From Bacteroidaceae bacterium (GTDB taxonomy: Bacteria; Bacteroidota; Bacteroidia; Bacteroidales; Bacteroidaceae): a stretch of DNA of 32,884 nucleotides. The notes under the pieces were generated by a model, which was not told where the DNA came from, did not search any database, and saw nothing but the letters and a program-made list of their open reading frames with translations. The stretch lies in the NCBI GenBank assembly GCA_900771425.1, contig CAAGNV010000055.1, positions 1 through 32,884 of the forward strand, read 5' to 3'. The position numbers were made by a program, and so were the translations under genes. Positions 16,329 to 23,846 of this stretch are shown here, one piece after another (positions within the stretch are counted from its first letter, which is position 1; the number at the start of each line of letters is the position of its first letter).

Positions 16329-16520
16329 TTCTGCCCGAAACGGGGTAGAAACAGCGGTGAAGGCACTGCTTCGTATGTGTCTGATAATCATGTTGGTTAG
16401 ATGTGGGCAAAAACGCAGCCATATCTTAGGGTCGGAAGAACCAAATCTTATCGGCATAAGAACCAAATCTTATTGCCATAAGAACCAAATCTTATCGCCC
16501 GAAGATATGGCTGCGTTTTT
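16329..16520. repeat. Structured intergenic repeat, copy A
   Basis: The core is a pair of 23-nt inverted arms (16409-16431 and 16498-16520, 22 of 23 pairing). They enclose three units with core CCAAATCTTAT starting at 16441, 16463 and 16485, a strict 22-bp period. Exactly 17 nt left of the arm is the 12-mer tctgataatcat (16380-16391), and further left is a second hairpin at 16329-16350 with an AAA loop. The arms read ATATCTT/AAGATAT where copies B and C have AAATCTT/AAGATTT, a compensatory change. Relative to the 12-mer flank, the core is inverted compared with B and C. Confidence 0.8.
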
Positions 16521-16556
16521 TGTAGGAATAAAATGCGTGTGGGAAAACAGGTGAAA

Positions 16557-16573
16557 ATGCATAATTATGCATA
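16557..16573. repeat. Palindromic direct repeat, right copy
   Basis: This is identical to 16307-16323. Its last bases run into the hairpin that starts at 16571. Confidence 0.7.
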
Positions 16574-16610
16574 TGGTGGAACTGCATGGGTCTGTGCAGT
16601 TCCACCATAT
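16571..16610 (-). terminator. 16-bp perfect hairpin downstream of the TPR-protein gene
   Basis: Positions 16571-16586 pair perfectly with 16595-16610 around an 8-nt loop. It lies 38 nt beyond the TPR-protein stop and probably ends that transcript, although the minus-strand tract after it is only moderately T-rich. Confidence 0.55.
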
Positions 16611-16647
16611 ACACGGAAGTGGAAAAGGGGAAAATGATACGGAGGCG

Positions 16648-18825
16648 TCAGTTCTTCACTCGCTCGATGCTTTCGACCGATGGCTTGCCGCCGGTGAACT
16701 TGAGGGTTATCTTCAGGTTGATGTAGTCACTATATATATATAAAGGTATAGTGTCACCATCCTTTGGCTCGTAGTCGAACTTCAGTCGGATGTTGTTGCC
16801 ATTGAGGAAATTCTCTTCAGGCAGTATGGCGCTGTCCTTGTCCTTCAGTGGCTTGAGCGAGAATACAGGGTCGATGAGCGAGAGAATGCGCGGCAACTCT
16901 ATCTTCAGTTTGTTGTCCTTCGACGACCAGATGTCGCTGACGCTTTCCCACAACGACTTGTCGCCGTTCTTTACGTCGCCATATACCTTGATGCCAGTCT
17001 TCACGGCTTGTGCGAGGTCGTCGGCATCGACCTTGAAGTCGCGCAGGAACTGCTCGCGTGGCGTGAGTTGTTCAGCAGTGGCAGATGGTTGCTTGCCGGC
17101 TTGCTTCGACTGCTCGTATGCACGTGTATATTTGTAGTTCACGTCGTCAATCCAGCATATTTTGTCGTCGGTCATGGCGATGGCACGAACGTGGGCTATG
17201 TCGTCGTATCTCTTGTCTTCGTAGTTGAGCTTGACGGTACCGATTTCGGTCTTGTCGTGATGCTTTATGATATTGATTGTAGGACACTTCACTACGTCGT
17301 ATTCGTCCTTATACATGTCGGTGTAGTGCAGGCAGAGGAAGATGCGCACGTTCTCGAGGTCAACGTCCGAGCGGTTGTTGATGGTCACCTTCACCTCGTC
17401 GTCTTTTTTCGATACGAGCCATTCTGCGGTTGGTTCGACGCTGACGTCGATGTACGACTGCTCCATGAGTATCTGCTTGAATGTGCTGTACATGTGTTCC
17501 TCGCAGTACTGCATGTCGCTGAGCAGACAGTCATATACGCCCTGATTGCCACGGCGGTAGAAGTGGTTAAATATCTCCTCCTTGGCCTTGTCGGTATTGC
17601 CACCATCGGCATAATGCTTGGCTTTGAGCAGGTTCGGGCTGAACATGCCGTAGCCTTCCATCGTCGAACGATAGAGTTTGAGCAGATACTTGCCTTCTGA
17701 CGAACGGTTGAGGTACGAACGGTTCTTGTAGGAGTCGAGCAAGTCGGTGAGTGCCTCTGCCTGACGAGGGTATTCTACGCTTGCCTGGTCGAAGTATGAC
17801 ATTGCCTTCGACTCGTTACCTTCCTTCAGACTTATCATGCCTCGCAACACCAGTGCCGGTGCCGAGCGTTCAGGATAGAGTTCGGTGTAGTTCTCGATTA
17901 CTGCTTCGGCTTCAGCCAACTTGTCCGATGGCGGTGCAACGAGTGAGTCATTGCGCTCGATGTCGGCAGAACCCTGGAGCGTGCCTGCCTGGGCATTGGC
18001 ATTGGTAGGCGACAGCTGAATGAGCGTCAGTGCCTTGAGAAGCATTGCCTCGCGGTTGTCGGGGTATTTGCTGAGCACCTTGTCAACGGCGTTGTAGGCA
18101 TCGACGGTACGGCCGGCATAGACGTCGAGGTATGCCTTGTCGCGGTCAAGACAGAGTCGGTCCCATTCTTTCATGTACTTGAAGTAAACTGGCGCATATT
18201 CAGTCAGATAGTCGATATACGCCATGCGGAGGTTGTCAATCTCCTCCTTGAGCGATGCTTTCAGCTTTTGGTCGTTCTCATACTGCTCAAATGCAGCAGT
18301 CTTTGCCTCGGCCAGACTCTTGTTGACGCTTACCGTACCCATTGGGTCGCCTGTGAAGATGGACGAGAGCACGCCGATCGGGTTGGCACTCTCGGCAAAG
18401 TCTGTCACGCCGGTCGAAGCGCTGCGTACCAGCATCCAGATGTCGTCGAGTTCGTCATATTGTTTCTGAAGGTCGAACATCTTCTGGAGTATTGGCAATA
18501 TGCGTTCTTTGGCTTTCAGCACGTCAGCGGGCACACGGCTGTAGTCTTGCTTGGCCATGTATTCAAGGAACGAGTAGAAGTCGTCGGACTGCGACTGGGC
18601 AGCCTCGAGACCGTTCAGTATGCGGACCGTCTCTTCGATATCGTACTCGTCATTGCCCGACTCGGCTGCCGACTCCAAGGCTTCGGTTGCTGCCTGGAAC
18701 TCGGTTGACGGAGTGTAGTTGTCGAGGTCGATGTCGCTCGGTTGGCTGCTGCAAGCCTTGATGATGAAGAAGGCTCCGATGCCTAACGCCAAGATGCTGG
18801 CGATGATAATAAGGGGCTTTTTCAT
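16648..18825 (-). CDS. Membrane-anchored TPR-like protein of unknown function
   Basis: The 725-residue product has an N-terminal hydrophobic segment (about 5-24) followed by ACSSQPSD. It is either a lipoprotein with Cys at about residue 25 or a single-pass anchored protein facing the periplasm. Residues 40-225 look helical. About 225-420 show TPR-like repeats (DAYNAVDKVLSKYPDNREAM, and ALVLRGMISLKEGNESKAM with its following helix). The C-terminal third looks beta-rich, with short strands (DEVKVTINNRSDVDLENVRI). I recognise no catalytic motif. It starts 50 nt after the lgt stop and is probably co-transcribed with it. A scaffold or assembly role is inference only. Confidence 0.75.
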   Translation of the reverse strand: MKKPLIIIASILALGIGAFFIIKACSSQPSDIDLDNYTPSTEFQAATEALESAAESGNDEYDIEETVRILNGLEAAQSQSDDFYSFLEYMAKQDYSRVPADVLKAKERILPILQKMFDLQKQYDELDDIWMLVRSASTGVTDFAESANPIGVLSSIFTGDPMGTVSVNKSLAEAKTAAFEQYENDQKLKASLKEEIDNLRMAYIDYLTEYAPVYFKYMKEWDRLCLDRDKAYLDVYAGRTVDAYNAVDKVLSKYPDNREAMLLKALTLIQLSPTNANAQAGTLQGSADIERNDSLVAPPSDKLAEAEAVIENYTELYPERSAPALVLRGMISLKEGNESKAMSYFDQASVEYPRQAEALTDLLDSYKNRSYLNRSSEGKYLLKLYRSTMEGYGMFSPNLLKAKHYADGGNTDKAKEEIFNHFYRRGNQGVYDCLLSDMQYCEEHMYSTFKQILMEQSYIDVSVEPTAEWLVSKKDDEVKVTINNRSDVDLENVRIFLCLHYTDMYKDEYDVVKCPTINIIKHHDKTEIGTVKLNYEDKRYDDIAHVRAIAMTDDKICWIDDVNYKYTRAYEQSKQAGKQPSATAEQLTPREQFLRDFKVDADDLAQAVKTGIKVYGDVKNGDKSLWESVSDIWSSKDNKLKIELPRILSLIDPVFSLKPLKDKDSAILPEENFLNGNNIRLKFDYEPKDGDTIPLYIYSDYINLKITLKFTGGKPSVESIERVKN

Positions 18826-18875
18826 AAGCGTTGTAAGGTATTGTAATACAGTATGGTTGTCTGTCGTCGTAGGGG

Positions 18876-19754
18876 CTATTGCTGCACTGCCTTCGGCTTC
18901 GGACGAAGCATGAAGTAGAGTCCGATGAGCACGAACGGAATGCTGAGTATCTGTCCCATGTCGAGTATCATGCCTTGTTCGAAGTCAACCTGCTCCTTCT
19001 TGATGAACTCAACGAAGAAACGGAACAGGAATATGGATGCGAGGCAGAATCCGAAGTAGAGTCCCGGACGGTGTTTGATGAAGCTGCCGCTCGTACCACG
19101 CTGCCGGTTGTAAATCCATAGTCCTACGATGAAAATAATCAAATAGGCAATGGCTTCGTAGAGCTGTGCCGGGTGGCGTGGGGCAAGTTGACCGTTGACC
19201 AATGCGTCGTTGCTGTGGAAGATGAAACCCCACGGCAAGTCAGTCGGGCTGCCTACTATTTCTGAATTTGCGAGGTTGCCCAGACGGATGCAACATGCTG
19301 ACAGCGGTGCCGCAATGGCAACGAAGTCAAGTACTTGCAACAACTTTAACTTTGTCTTTCTGCAATAAAGTACGAGGGCAATGAACAGTCCGATGGCTCC
19401 TCCGTGGCTTGCCAGTCCTGCATAACCGTGGAAACTCCAGTCCCAACTGTCGGCTGCAAACTTGATAGGCAGGAACATCTCGATGAAGCCCTTGGCTGAC
19501 CCGAGATAATAGGCTGGTTCATAGAACAGACAATGACCGAGGCGCGCACCTGCAATGACTCCGACGAAGCAGAAGATGAAGAGCGGATCGAACTTCTCTT
19601 CTGCTATCTTCTGGTCTTTGTAGAGCTTGCGGACGATGAAATATGCGGCAGCAAGGGCTATAATCCAAAGCAATGAGTACCAGCGTATCTGCAACGGCCC
19701 TATGCTGAACGCATAGAGCGATGGCTGCCAATCTATGAAAAGTGTTGAAAACAT
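18876..19754 (-). CDS. lgt: Prolipoprotein diacylglyceryl transferase
   Basis: Lgt attaches diacylglycerol from phosphatidylglycerol to the lipobox cysteine of prolipoproteins in the inner membrane. The 292-residue product has seven or so transmembrane segments, the conserved HGG motif (His117) in YAGLASHGG, the signature around IRLGNLANSEIVGSPT (Arg157, Asn163, Glu165), and RHPAQLYE (193-200). The family's usual glycine-arginine in 'GRxGN' is varied here to RLGN, still with the key Arg. It is an essential envelope function and suits a window with several predicted lipoproteins. Its upstream region is occupied by a 44-bp tandem repeat instead of a recognisable promoter. Confidence 0.93.
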   Translation of the reverse strand: MFSTLFIDWQPSLYAFSIGPLQIRWYSLLWIIALAAAYFIVRKLYKDQKIAEEKFDPLFIFCFVGVIAGARLGHCLFYEPAYYLGSAKGFIEMFLPIKFAADSWDWSFHGYAGLASHGGAIGLFIALVLYCRKTKLKLLQVLDFVAIAAPLSACCIRLGNLANSEIVGSPTDLPWGFIFHSNDALVNGQLAPRHPAQLYEAIAYLIIFIVGLWIYNRQRGTSGSFIKHRPGLYFGFCLASIFLFRFFVEFIKKEQVDFEQGMILDMGQILSIPFVLIGLYFMLRPKPKAVQQ

Positions 19755-19780
19755 AAGCGTCAGTGGTTATTTATGAGCCC

Positions 19781-19951
19781 GATGGAGATGCATCGGGGAC
19801 GGTGGCTGATGAGGAGAATGGGACGATGGAGATGCATCGGGGATGGTGGCTGATGAGGAGAAGGGGACGATGGAGATGCATCGGGGATGGTGGCTGATGA
19901 GGAGAAGGGGACGATGGAGATGCATCGGGGATGGAGGCTGATGAGGGGTGG
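19781..19951. repeat. 44-bp tandem repeat, four units
   Basis: Units begin at 19781, 19825, 19869 and 19913, each starting GATGGAGATGCATCGGGGA and then a conserved GTGGCTGATGAGGAGAA-like half. Units 2 and 3 are almost identical, unit 1 differs slightly, and unit 4 is truncated by the ychF stop. Each unit contains the palindrome GATGCATC, and CCGATG/CATCGG can form a small hairpin. The array fills the space between ychF and lgt. The period is not a multiple of three, so it is not a coding repeat. Confidence 0.85.
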
Positions 19952-19952
19952 G

Positions 19953-21056
19953 CTATACGTTGAAGCGGAAGTGCATGATGTCGCCGTCCTGAACGACGTA
20001 GTCCTTGCCTTCGACTCCGAGTTTGCCTGCCTCGCGTACTGCTGCCTCGCTTCCGTACTTGATGTAATCGTCGTACTTGATGACTTCGGCGCGTATGAAG
20101 CCTTTCTCGAAGTCGGTGTGGATGACTCCTGCGCACTGTGGTGCCTTCCACCCGCGGCGATAGGTCCATGCCTTGACTTCCATCTCGCCTGCGGTGATGA
20201 ATGTCTCGAGGGTGAGCAGTGAGTATATGGCCTTGATGAGGCGGTTACAACCGCTTTCGCTCAGTCCGAGGTCTTCGAGGAACATCTGCTTCTCTTCGTA
20301 TGTCTCGAGTTCGGCAATGTCGGCTTCTGTCTGTGCGGAGATGACAATGAGTTCGGCATCTTCGTCCTTGATGGCTTCGCGTACTTGTTCTACATACTTG
20401 TTGCCGGTGCTGGCACTGACGTCATCGACGTTGCAGACATAGAGTACTGGCTTGGTAGTGAGGAGGAACATCTGCTTCGATGCGGTGATTTCGTCGGGTG
20501 TCTCGAGTTCGACGGTGCGTGCGCTCTTGCCTTGCTCGAGTGCTGCCTTGTAGCGGAGCAGAAGGTCGAGTTCTACTTTTGCCATCTTGTCGCCGCCTAC
20601 GTTGGCCTGTTTCTCAACTCGCTTGATGCGTGACTCGACGGTTTCGAGGTCCTTGAGTTGGAGTTCGGCGTCGATGACTTCCTTGTCGCGTACTGGGTTG
20701 ACTGAACCATCGACGTGTACGATGTTGTCGTTGTCGAAGCAACGGAGCACGTGGATGATGGCGTCGCACTCACGTATGTTGCCGAGGAACTGGTTGCCGA
20801 GCCCTTCACCGTGGCTGGCTCCTTTGACCAGTCCGGCTATATCTACGATGTCGCATGTTGCCGGTACGATGCGTCCTGGGTGTACGAGTTCTGCGAGTTT
20901 GGTGAGGCGTTCGTCGGGAACGCTGATTTGTCCCATCTGTGCATCGATGGTACAGAATGGGAAGTTTGCTGCCTGTGCCTTTGCACTTGACAGACAGTTG
21001 AAAAGGGTTGACTTGCCTACGTTTGGCAGTCCTACTATTCCTGCTTTTAATGCCAT
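19953..21056 (-). CDS. ychF: Redox-regulated ATPase YchF (Obg-like)
   Basis: The 367-residue P-loop protein has the Walker A motif GLPNVGKS (9-16) and the switch II motif DIAGLVKGAS (72-81). At the G4 position it has N-V-D-D (209-212) in place of NKxD, as expected for this subfamily, which prefers ATP over GTP. A coiled-coil insertion lies at about 125-175 and a C-terminal TGS domain at about 282-365. YchF/OLA1 associates with ribosomes and stress responses. The length matches the family (about 363). The stop codon abuts the 44-bp tandem array. Confidence 0.95.
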   Translation of the reverse strand: MALKAGIVGLPNVGKSTLFNCLSSAKAQAANFPFCTIDAQMGQISVPDERLTKLAELVHPGRIVPATCDIVDIAGLVKGASHGEGLGNQFLGNIRECDAIIHVLRCFDNDNIVHVDGSVNPVRDKEVIDAELQLKDLETVESRIKRVEKQANVGGDKMAKVELDLLLRYKAALEQGKSARTVELETPDEITASKQMFLLTTKPVLYVCNVDDVSASTGNKYVEQVREAIKDEDAELIVISAQTEADIAELETYEEKQMFLEDLGLSESGCNRLIKAIYSLLTLETFITAGEMEVKAWTYRRGWKAPQCAGVIHTDFEKGFIRAEVIKYDDYIKYGSEAAVREAGKLGVEGKDYVVQDGDIMHFRFNV

Positions 21057-21080
21057 GGTCGTTGTGGGTTTGTGGTTTGG

Positions 21081-21151
21081 GTGCCTTCGGGAGAGGCCGG
21101 AGGAACGGTGGCTTGTTTTGGGTGGTGCCTTCGGGAGAAGCCGGAGGAACG
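21081..21151. repeat. Pair of 28-bp direct repeats
   Basis: Positions 21081-21108 and 21124-21151 match in 27 of 28 bases at a 43-bp offset, in the gap between argF' and ychF. Each can form a 7-bp hairpin (CCTTCGG with CCGGAGG, one G-T pair). Confidence 0.7.
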
Positions 21152-21162
21152 GGGGTTGGGGG

Positions 21163-22125
21163 CTACAGTGCCTGAAGCATGCGCTTGAGGACTACTGTGG
21201 CTGAAATTTCGCGGTTGGCTGCCTCGGGTATGACGAGGCTTGTTGGTGCTTCGATGACGTCGTCGGTGACGATCATGTTGCGTCGTACTGGCAGGCAGTG
21301 CATGAAGTAGGCGTTGTTGGTGACGTCCATGTGACGTTGGTCAACGGTCCAGTCCATGTCCTTGAGTATTACCTTGCCGTAGTCTTCGGGGCGTGTGACT
21401 CCTGGGCAGCTCCAGTTCTTGGCATAGATGAAGTCTGCGCCTTCGAATGCTTTCATCTGGTCGTATTCTACGCGTGCGCTGCCGACGAACTTAGGGTCGA
21501 GTTCGTAGCCGTGTGGGTGTGTCACGACGAAGTCAACGTCGGCTGCGTTCATCCATTCGGCGAATGAGTTTGGTACTGCCTGTGGCAATGCCTTTGGGTG
21601 TGGTGCCCATGAGAGTACTACTTTCGGACGGTCTTTCTTCTTGTACTCTTCGATGGTGATGAGGTCGGCGAATGCCTGCAGTGGGTGTACCGTGGCGCTC
21701 TCCATGAAGAATACTGGGCGTCCTGAGTATTTGATGAATTGGTTGAGTATCTTTTCTTCGTAGTCGTCCTTGCGGCTCTGGAAGTTGGCGAAGCTGCGTA
21801 CTCCGATGAGGTCGCAGTAGCATCCCATGACTGGTATTGCTTCGAGCAGGTGTTCGCTCTTGTCGCCGTCCATGATTACTCCGCGTTCGGTCTCGAGTTT
21901 CCATGCTCCCTGGTTGACGTCGAGTACTATGACGTTCATGCCTAGGTTCATGGCAGCCTTCTGTGTGCTGAGTCGTGTGCGTAGGCTGTTGTTGAAGAAT
22001 ATGAGGAGCGCTGTCTTGTTGCGTCCGAGTTGTTGGTATTTGAAGCGGTCTTGCTTGATTTCGAATGCTTCGTCGAGTGCGGCTCTGAGGTCGCCGATGT
22101 CTGATACGTGCTGAAATACTTTCAT
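21163..22125 (-). CDS. argF': N-succinylornithine carbamoyltransferase
   Basis: The 320-residue transcarbamylase belongs to the Bacteroidota ArgF' type that carbamoylates N-succinyl-L-ornithine in arginine synthesis. It has the carbamoyl-phosphate loop SLRTRLSTQ (47-55), HPLQ, the region IYAKNW and the C-terminal HCLPVRRN. As I recall the Bacteroides fragilis enzyme, Pro90 decides succinyl over acetyl specificity; the aligned residue here is Ser90 (DGDKSEHLLEA). From memory, Ser at the equivalent site of the acetyl enzyme also favours the succinyl substrate, so succinylornithine is still the likely substrate. It follows the PfkB kinase gene by 9 nt. Confidence 0.88.
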   Translation of the reverse strand: MKVFQHVSDIGDLRAALDEAFEIKQDRFKYQQLGRNKTALLIFFNNSLRTRLSTQKAAMNLGMNVIVLDVNQGAWKLETERGVIMDGDKSEHLLEAIPVMGCYCDLIGVRSFANFQSRKDDYEEKILNQFIKYSGRPVFFMESATVHPLQAFADLITIEEYKKKDRPKVVLSWAPHPKALPQAVPNSFAEWMNAADVDFVVTHPHGYELDPKFVGSARVEYDQMKAFEGADFIYAKNWSCPGVTRPEDYGKVILKDMDWTVDQRHMDVTNNAYFMHCLPVRRNMIVTDDVIEAPTSLVIPEAANREISATVVLKRMLQAL

Positions 22126-22134
22126 GTCTGTGGT

Positions 22135-23091
22135 TTATTTGCAGATGCGCATTTCCAGTGGCTCGCCGCCATTGGCGTAGTTGTGCGCAAAGTCTTTTGA
22201 TATTGAGTTATTGAGGCTGCGGCATACTTCGGCTGAGAAGTCGAGTCCGCATTGTATGATCTTGTCCCATTCTTTTTCGGTGAGGAGTGGTATGTCGCCC
22301 CGGCTTATGTCTTCGCGCAGGAGTCCGAACACGATGCCTGCGTTGAAGTTGTCGCCTGCTCCGATGGTGCTGACTGTCTGCAGTTTCTTTACTGCGTAGT
22401 CTTTGCGGATGTTTGGCGTGAGCAGTCGTACTGAGTTTGCTCCGTCGGTGCATATCATGTGCTTGCAGTAGTATTCTACTTCTTTGTTATAGACTGCATC
22501 GGGCATGTTGTTGCCGAACATGTTGTCGAGGTCTTCGGTTGATCCGCGCACGATGTCGGCAAACTCGATGTTGTCGAGTATGTCGGGGTATAGCTTCATG
22601 GCTTCGCCTTTATGTGTGTTGCGGAAGTTGAAGTCGTAGTATATGAGTGCTTCGCGTTCGCGTGCATACTTGAGGAACTCCAGTATTTTTGGCCGGAGCA
22701 CTGGGTTGAGGACGAAATAGGATCCCATCATGACGATGTCGTCTTTCTCGATTCGTGGCCACAGCACGTCGAGGCGTGCCTTTGGGTAGTCTTTGTAGAA
22801 TTCGTATTCGGCATCATTTTTCTCGTTGAGCCATGCCAGTGATATTGGTGTGCGTCCGTCGTAATAGACGCATACGTTCTCGTTGTTTACTCCGTTTTCG
22901 GCGAGGAAGTCGAGTACTACGCGTCCGACGCGGTCGTTGCCTGTCTCGCTGATGAACGTGCAGTTCATGCCCAGTCGTCCCAACGATATCATTGAGTTAA
23001 ATACTGATCCTCCTGGTACGGCTGCTGTGGGCTGTCCGTTCTGGAAGATGATGTCCATGATGGTTTCGCCTATTCCGATTATCTTGCGCAT
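22135..23091 (-). CDS. PfkB-family carbohydrate kinase
   Basis: The 318-residue product has the PfkB layout: an N-terminal GIGETIMDI, the substrate-binding GGSVFNSMISLGRLG, and the C-terminal anion-hole motif IGAGDNFNAG with the catalytic Asp. Such kinases phosphorylate fructose, 2-keto-3-deoxygluconate or other sugars. The exact sugar cannot be read from the sequence. KDG would fit with the kdu genes far away in this window, but that is a weak link. It lies 9 nt upstream of argF', so the two are probably co-transcribed although functionally unrelated. Confidence 0.85.
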   Translation of the reverse strand: MRKIIGIGETIMDIIFQNGQPTAAVPGGSVFNSMISLGRLGMNCTFISETGNDRVGRVVLDFLAENGVNNENVCVYYDGRTPISLAWLNEKNDAEYEFYKDYPKARLDVLWPRIEKDDIVMMGSYFVLNPVLRPKILEFLKYAREREALIYYDFNFRNTHKGEAMKLYPDILDNIEFADIVRGSTEDLDNMFGNNMPDAVYNKEVEYYCKHMICTDGANSVRLLTPNIRKDYAVKKLQTVSTIGAGDNFNAGIVFGLLREDISRGDIPLLTEKEWDKIIQCGLDFSAEVCRSLNNSISKDFAHNYANGGEPLEMRICK

Positions 23092-23102
23092 AGTGGTATG
23101 GT

Positions 23103-23134
23103 TACGAATTACGAATTACAAATTACGAATTACT
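23103..23134. repeat. 7-bp-period tandem repeat
   Basis: Four to five copies of a heptamer close to attacga run in the gap between the LOG and PfkB genes. Similar period-7 tracts lie at 29828-29862 and 32691-32725. Confidence 0.65.
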
Positions 23135-23137
23135 AGT

Positions 23138-23680
23138 TTACATTTTCTGAAGGAGGTCGGTCAGTTGCTCGAACGTGTCAGCGCGGAGCATGAACTGTTC
23201 GAGTGGCTTGTTGACTACGCCTGTCTTTTTCAGTCCGTCGAGCATGTCGAACAGTCCGTTCCAGAATCCGTTGATGTTCCAGAATATTACTTTCTTGTCG
23301 CTGATGCCGATGGCGTTCTGCGACATTGCCGAGAATGCTTCGTCGAGTGTGCCTACGCTGCCTGGCATGGCAATCATGATGTCGCTGAGTTTCATCAGCC
23401 ATGCCTTGCGGTCGGTGAGGTCTTCGGTCGGAACGCGTATGCCTACGCATTCGCTGACTGTGCCTCTGTCAATCAGTATCTTTGGTACTACTCCGACGAC
23501 TATGCCTTTGCCTGTCTGCTTCACTCCCTGTGCTACGGCCTCCATGAGTCCGGTGTTGTGGCCGCCATAGACGAGTGTCAGTTCGTGCTCGCCGATCCAC
23601 TGTCCCAGCTTGCGCCCTTCCTCGTAGTACACGCTGTCGAGTTCGTTCGAGGAAGCACAGAAAACACCTATCTTTTCCAT
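23138..23680 (-). CDS. LOG family protein (TIGR00730 type)
   Basis: The 180-residue product resembles the LOG/lysine-decarboxylase-like family, some members of which are cytokinin riboside 5'-monophosphate phosphoribohydrolases that split nucleoside monophosphates. It has the nucleotide fold with VYGGHNTGLMEAVA, the Arg-Lys pair at 91-92 (DRKAWLMK) and a PGSVGTLDE loop (106-114). The family consensus is PGGxGTxxE, so Gly is replaced by Ser108 while Glu114 is kept. In this organism the substrate may be AMP or another nucleotide. A TAATTTTG box lies 19 nt before the ATG. Confidence 0.85.
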   Translation of the reverse strand: MEKIGVFCASSNELDSVYYEEGRKLGQWIGEHELTLVYGGHNTGLMEAVAQGVKQTGKGIVVGVVPKILIDRGTVSECVGIRVPTEDLTDRKAWLMKLSDIMIAMPGSVGTLDEAFSAMSQNAIGISDKKVIFWNINGFWNGLFDMLDGLKKTGVVNKPLEQFMLRADTFEQLTDLLQKM

Positions 23681-23699
23681 ATATAATATTATTAATGTG

Positions 23700-23707
23700 C
23701 AAAATTA
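23700..23707 (-). promoter_or_regulatory. -7 box of the LOG gene
   Basis: TAATTTTG on the minus strand fits TAnnTTTG. It is 19 nt from the ATG at 23680. Confidence 0.55.
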
Positions 23708-23846
23708 CGAATAAATTCTGGAATTACGTTGGTTTTCATCCGATTTTTGATTGTTTGTGCCGTACAAATGGTGTTGCATCAATTTATTTTGGTTTTTCCG
23801 GTATTTGGTGTGGTGGGTTTTGCCATCAGTCCGGGTGCTTTCGATT

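Larger units (their letters stand above)
16239..16647. other. Repeat-rich intergenic region
   Basis: These 409 nt hold no gene. They contain two copies of a 16-bp palindrome, one copy of the structured repeat element, and a 16-bp perfect hairpin near the 3' end of the TPR-protein gene. Each is listed separately. Confidence 0.7.

Noticed and set aside
19781..19951. 44-bp repeats as a CRISPR array
   Set aside because: The whole 44-bp unit repeats, so there are no unique spacers.
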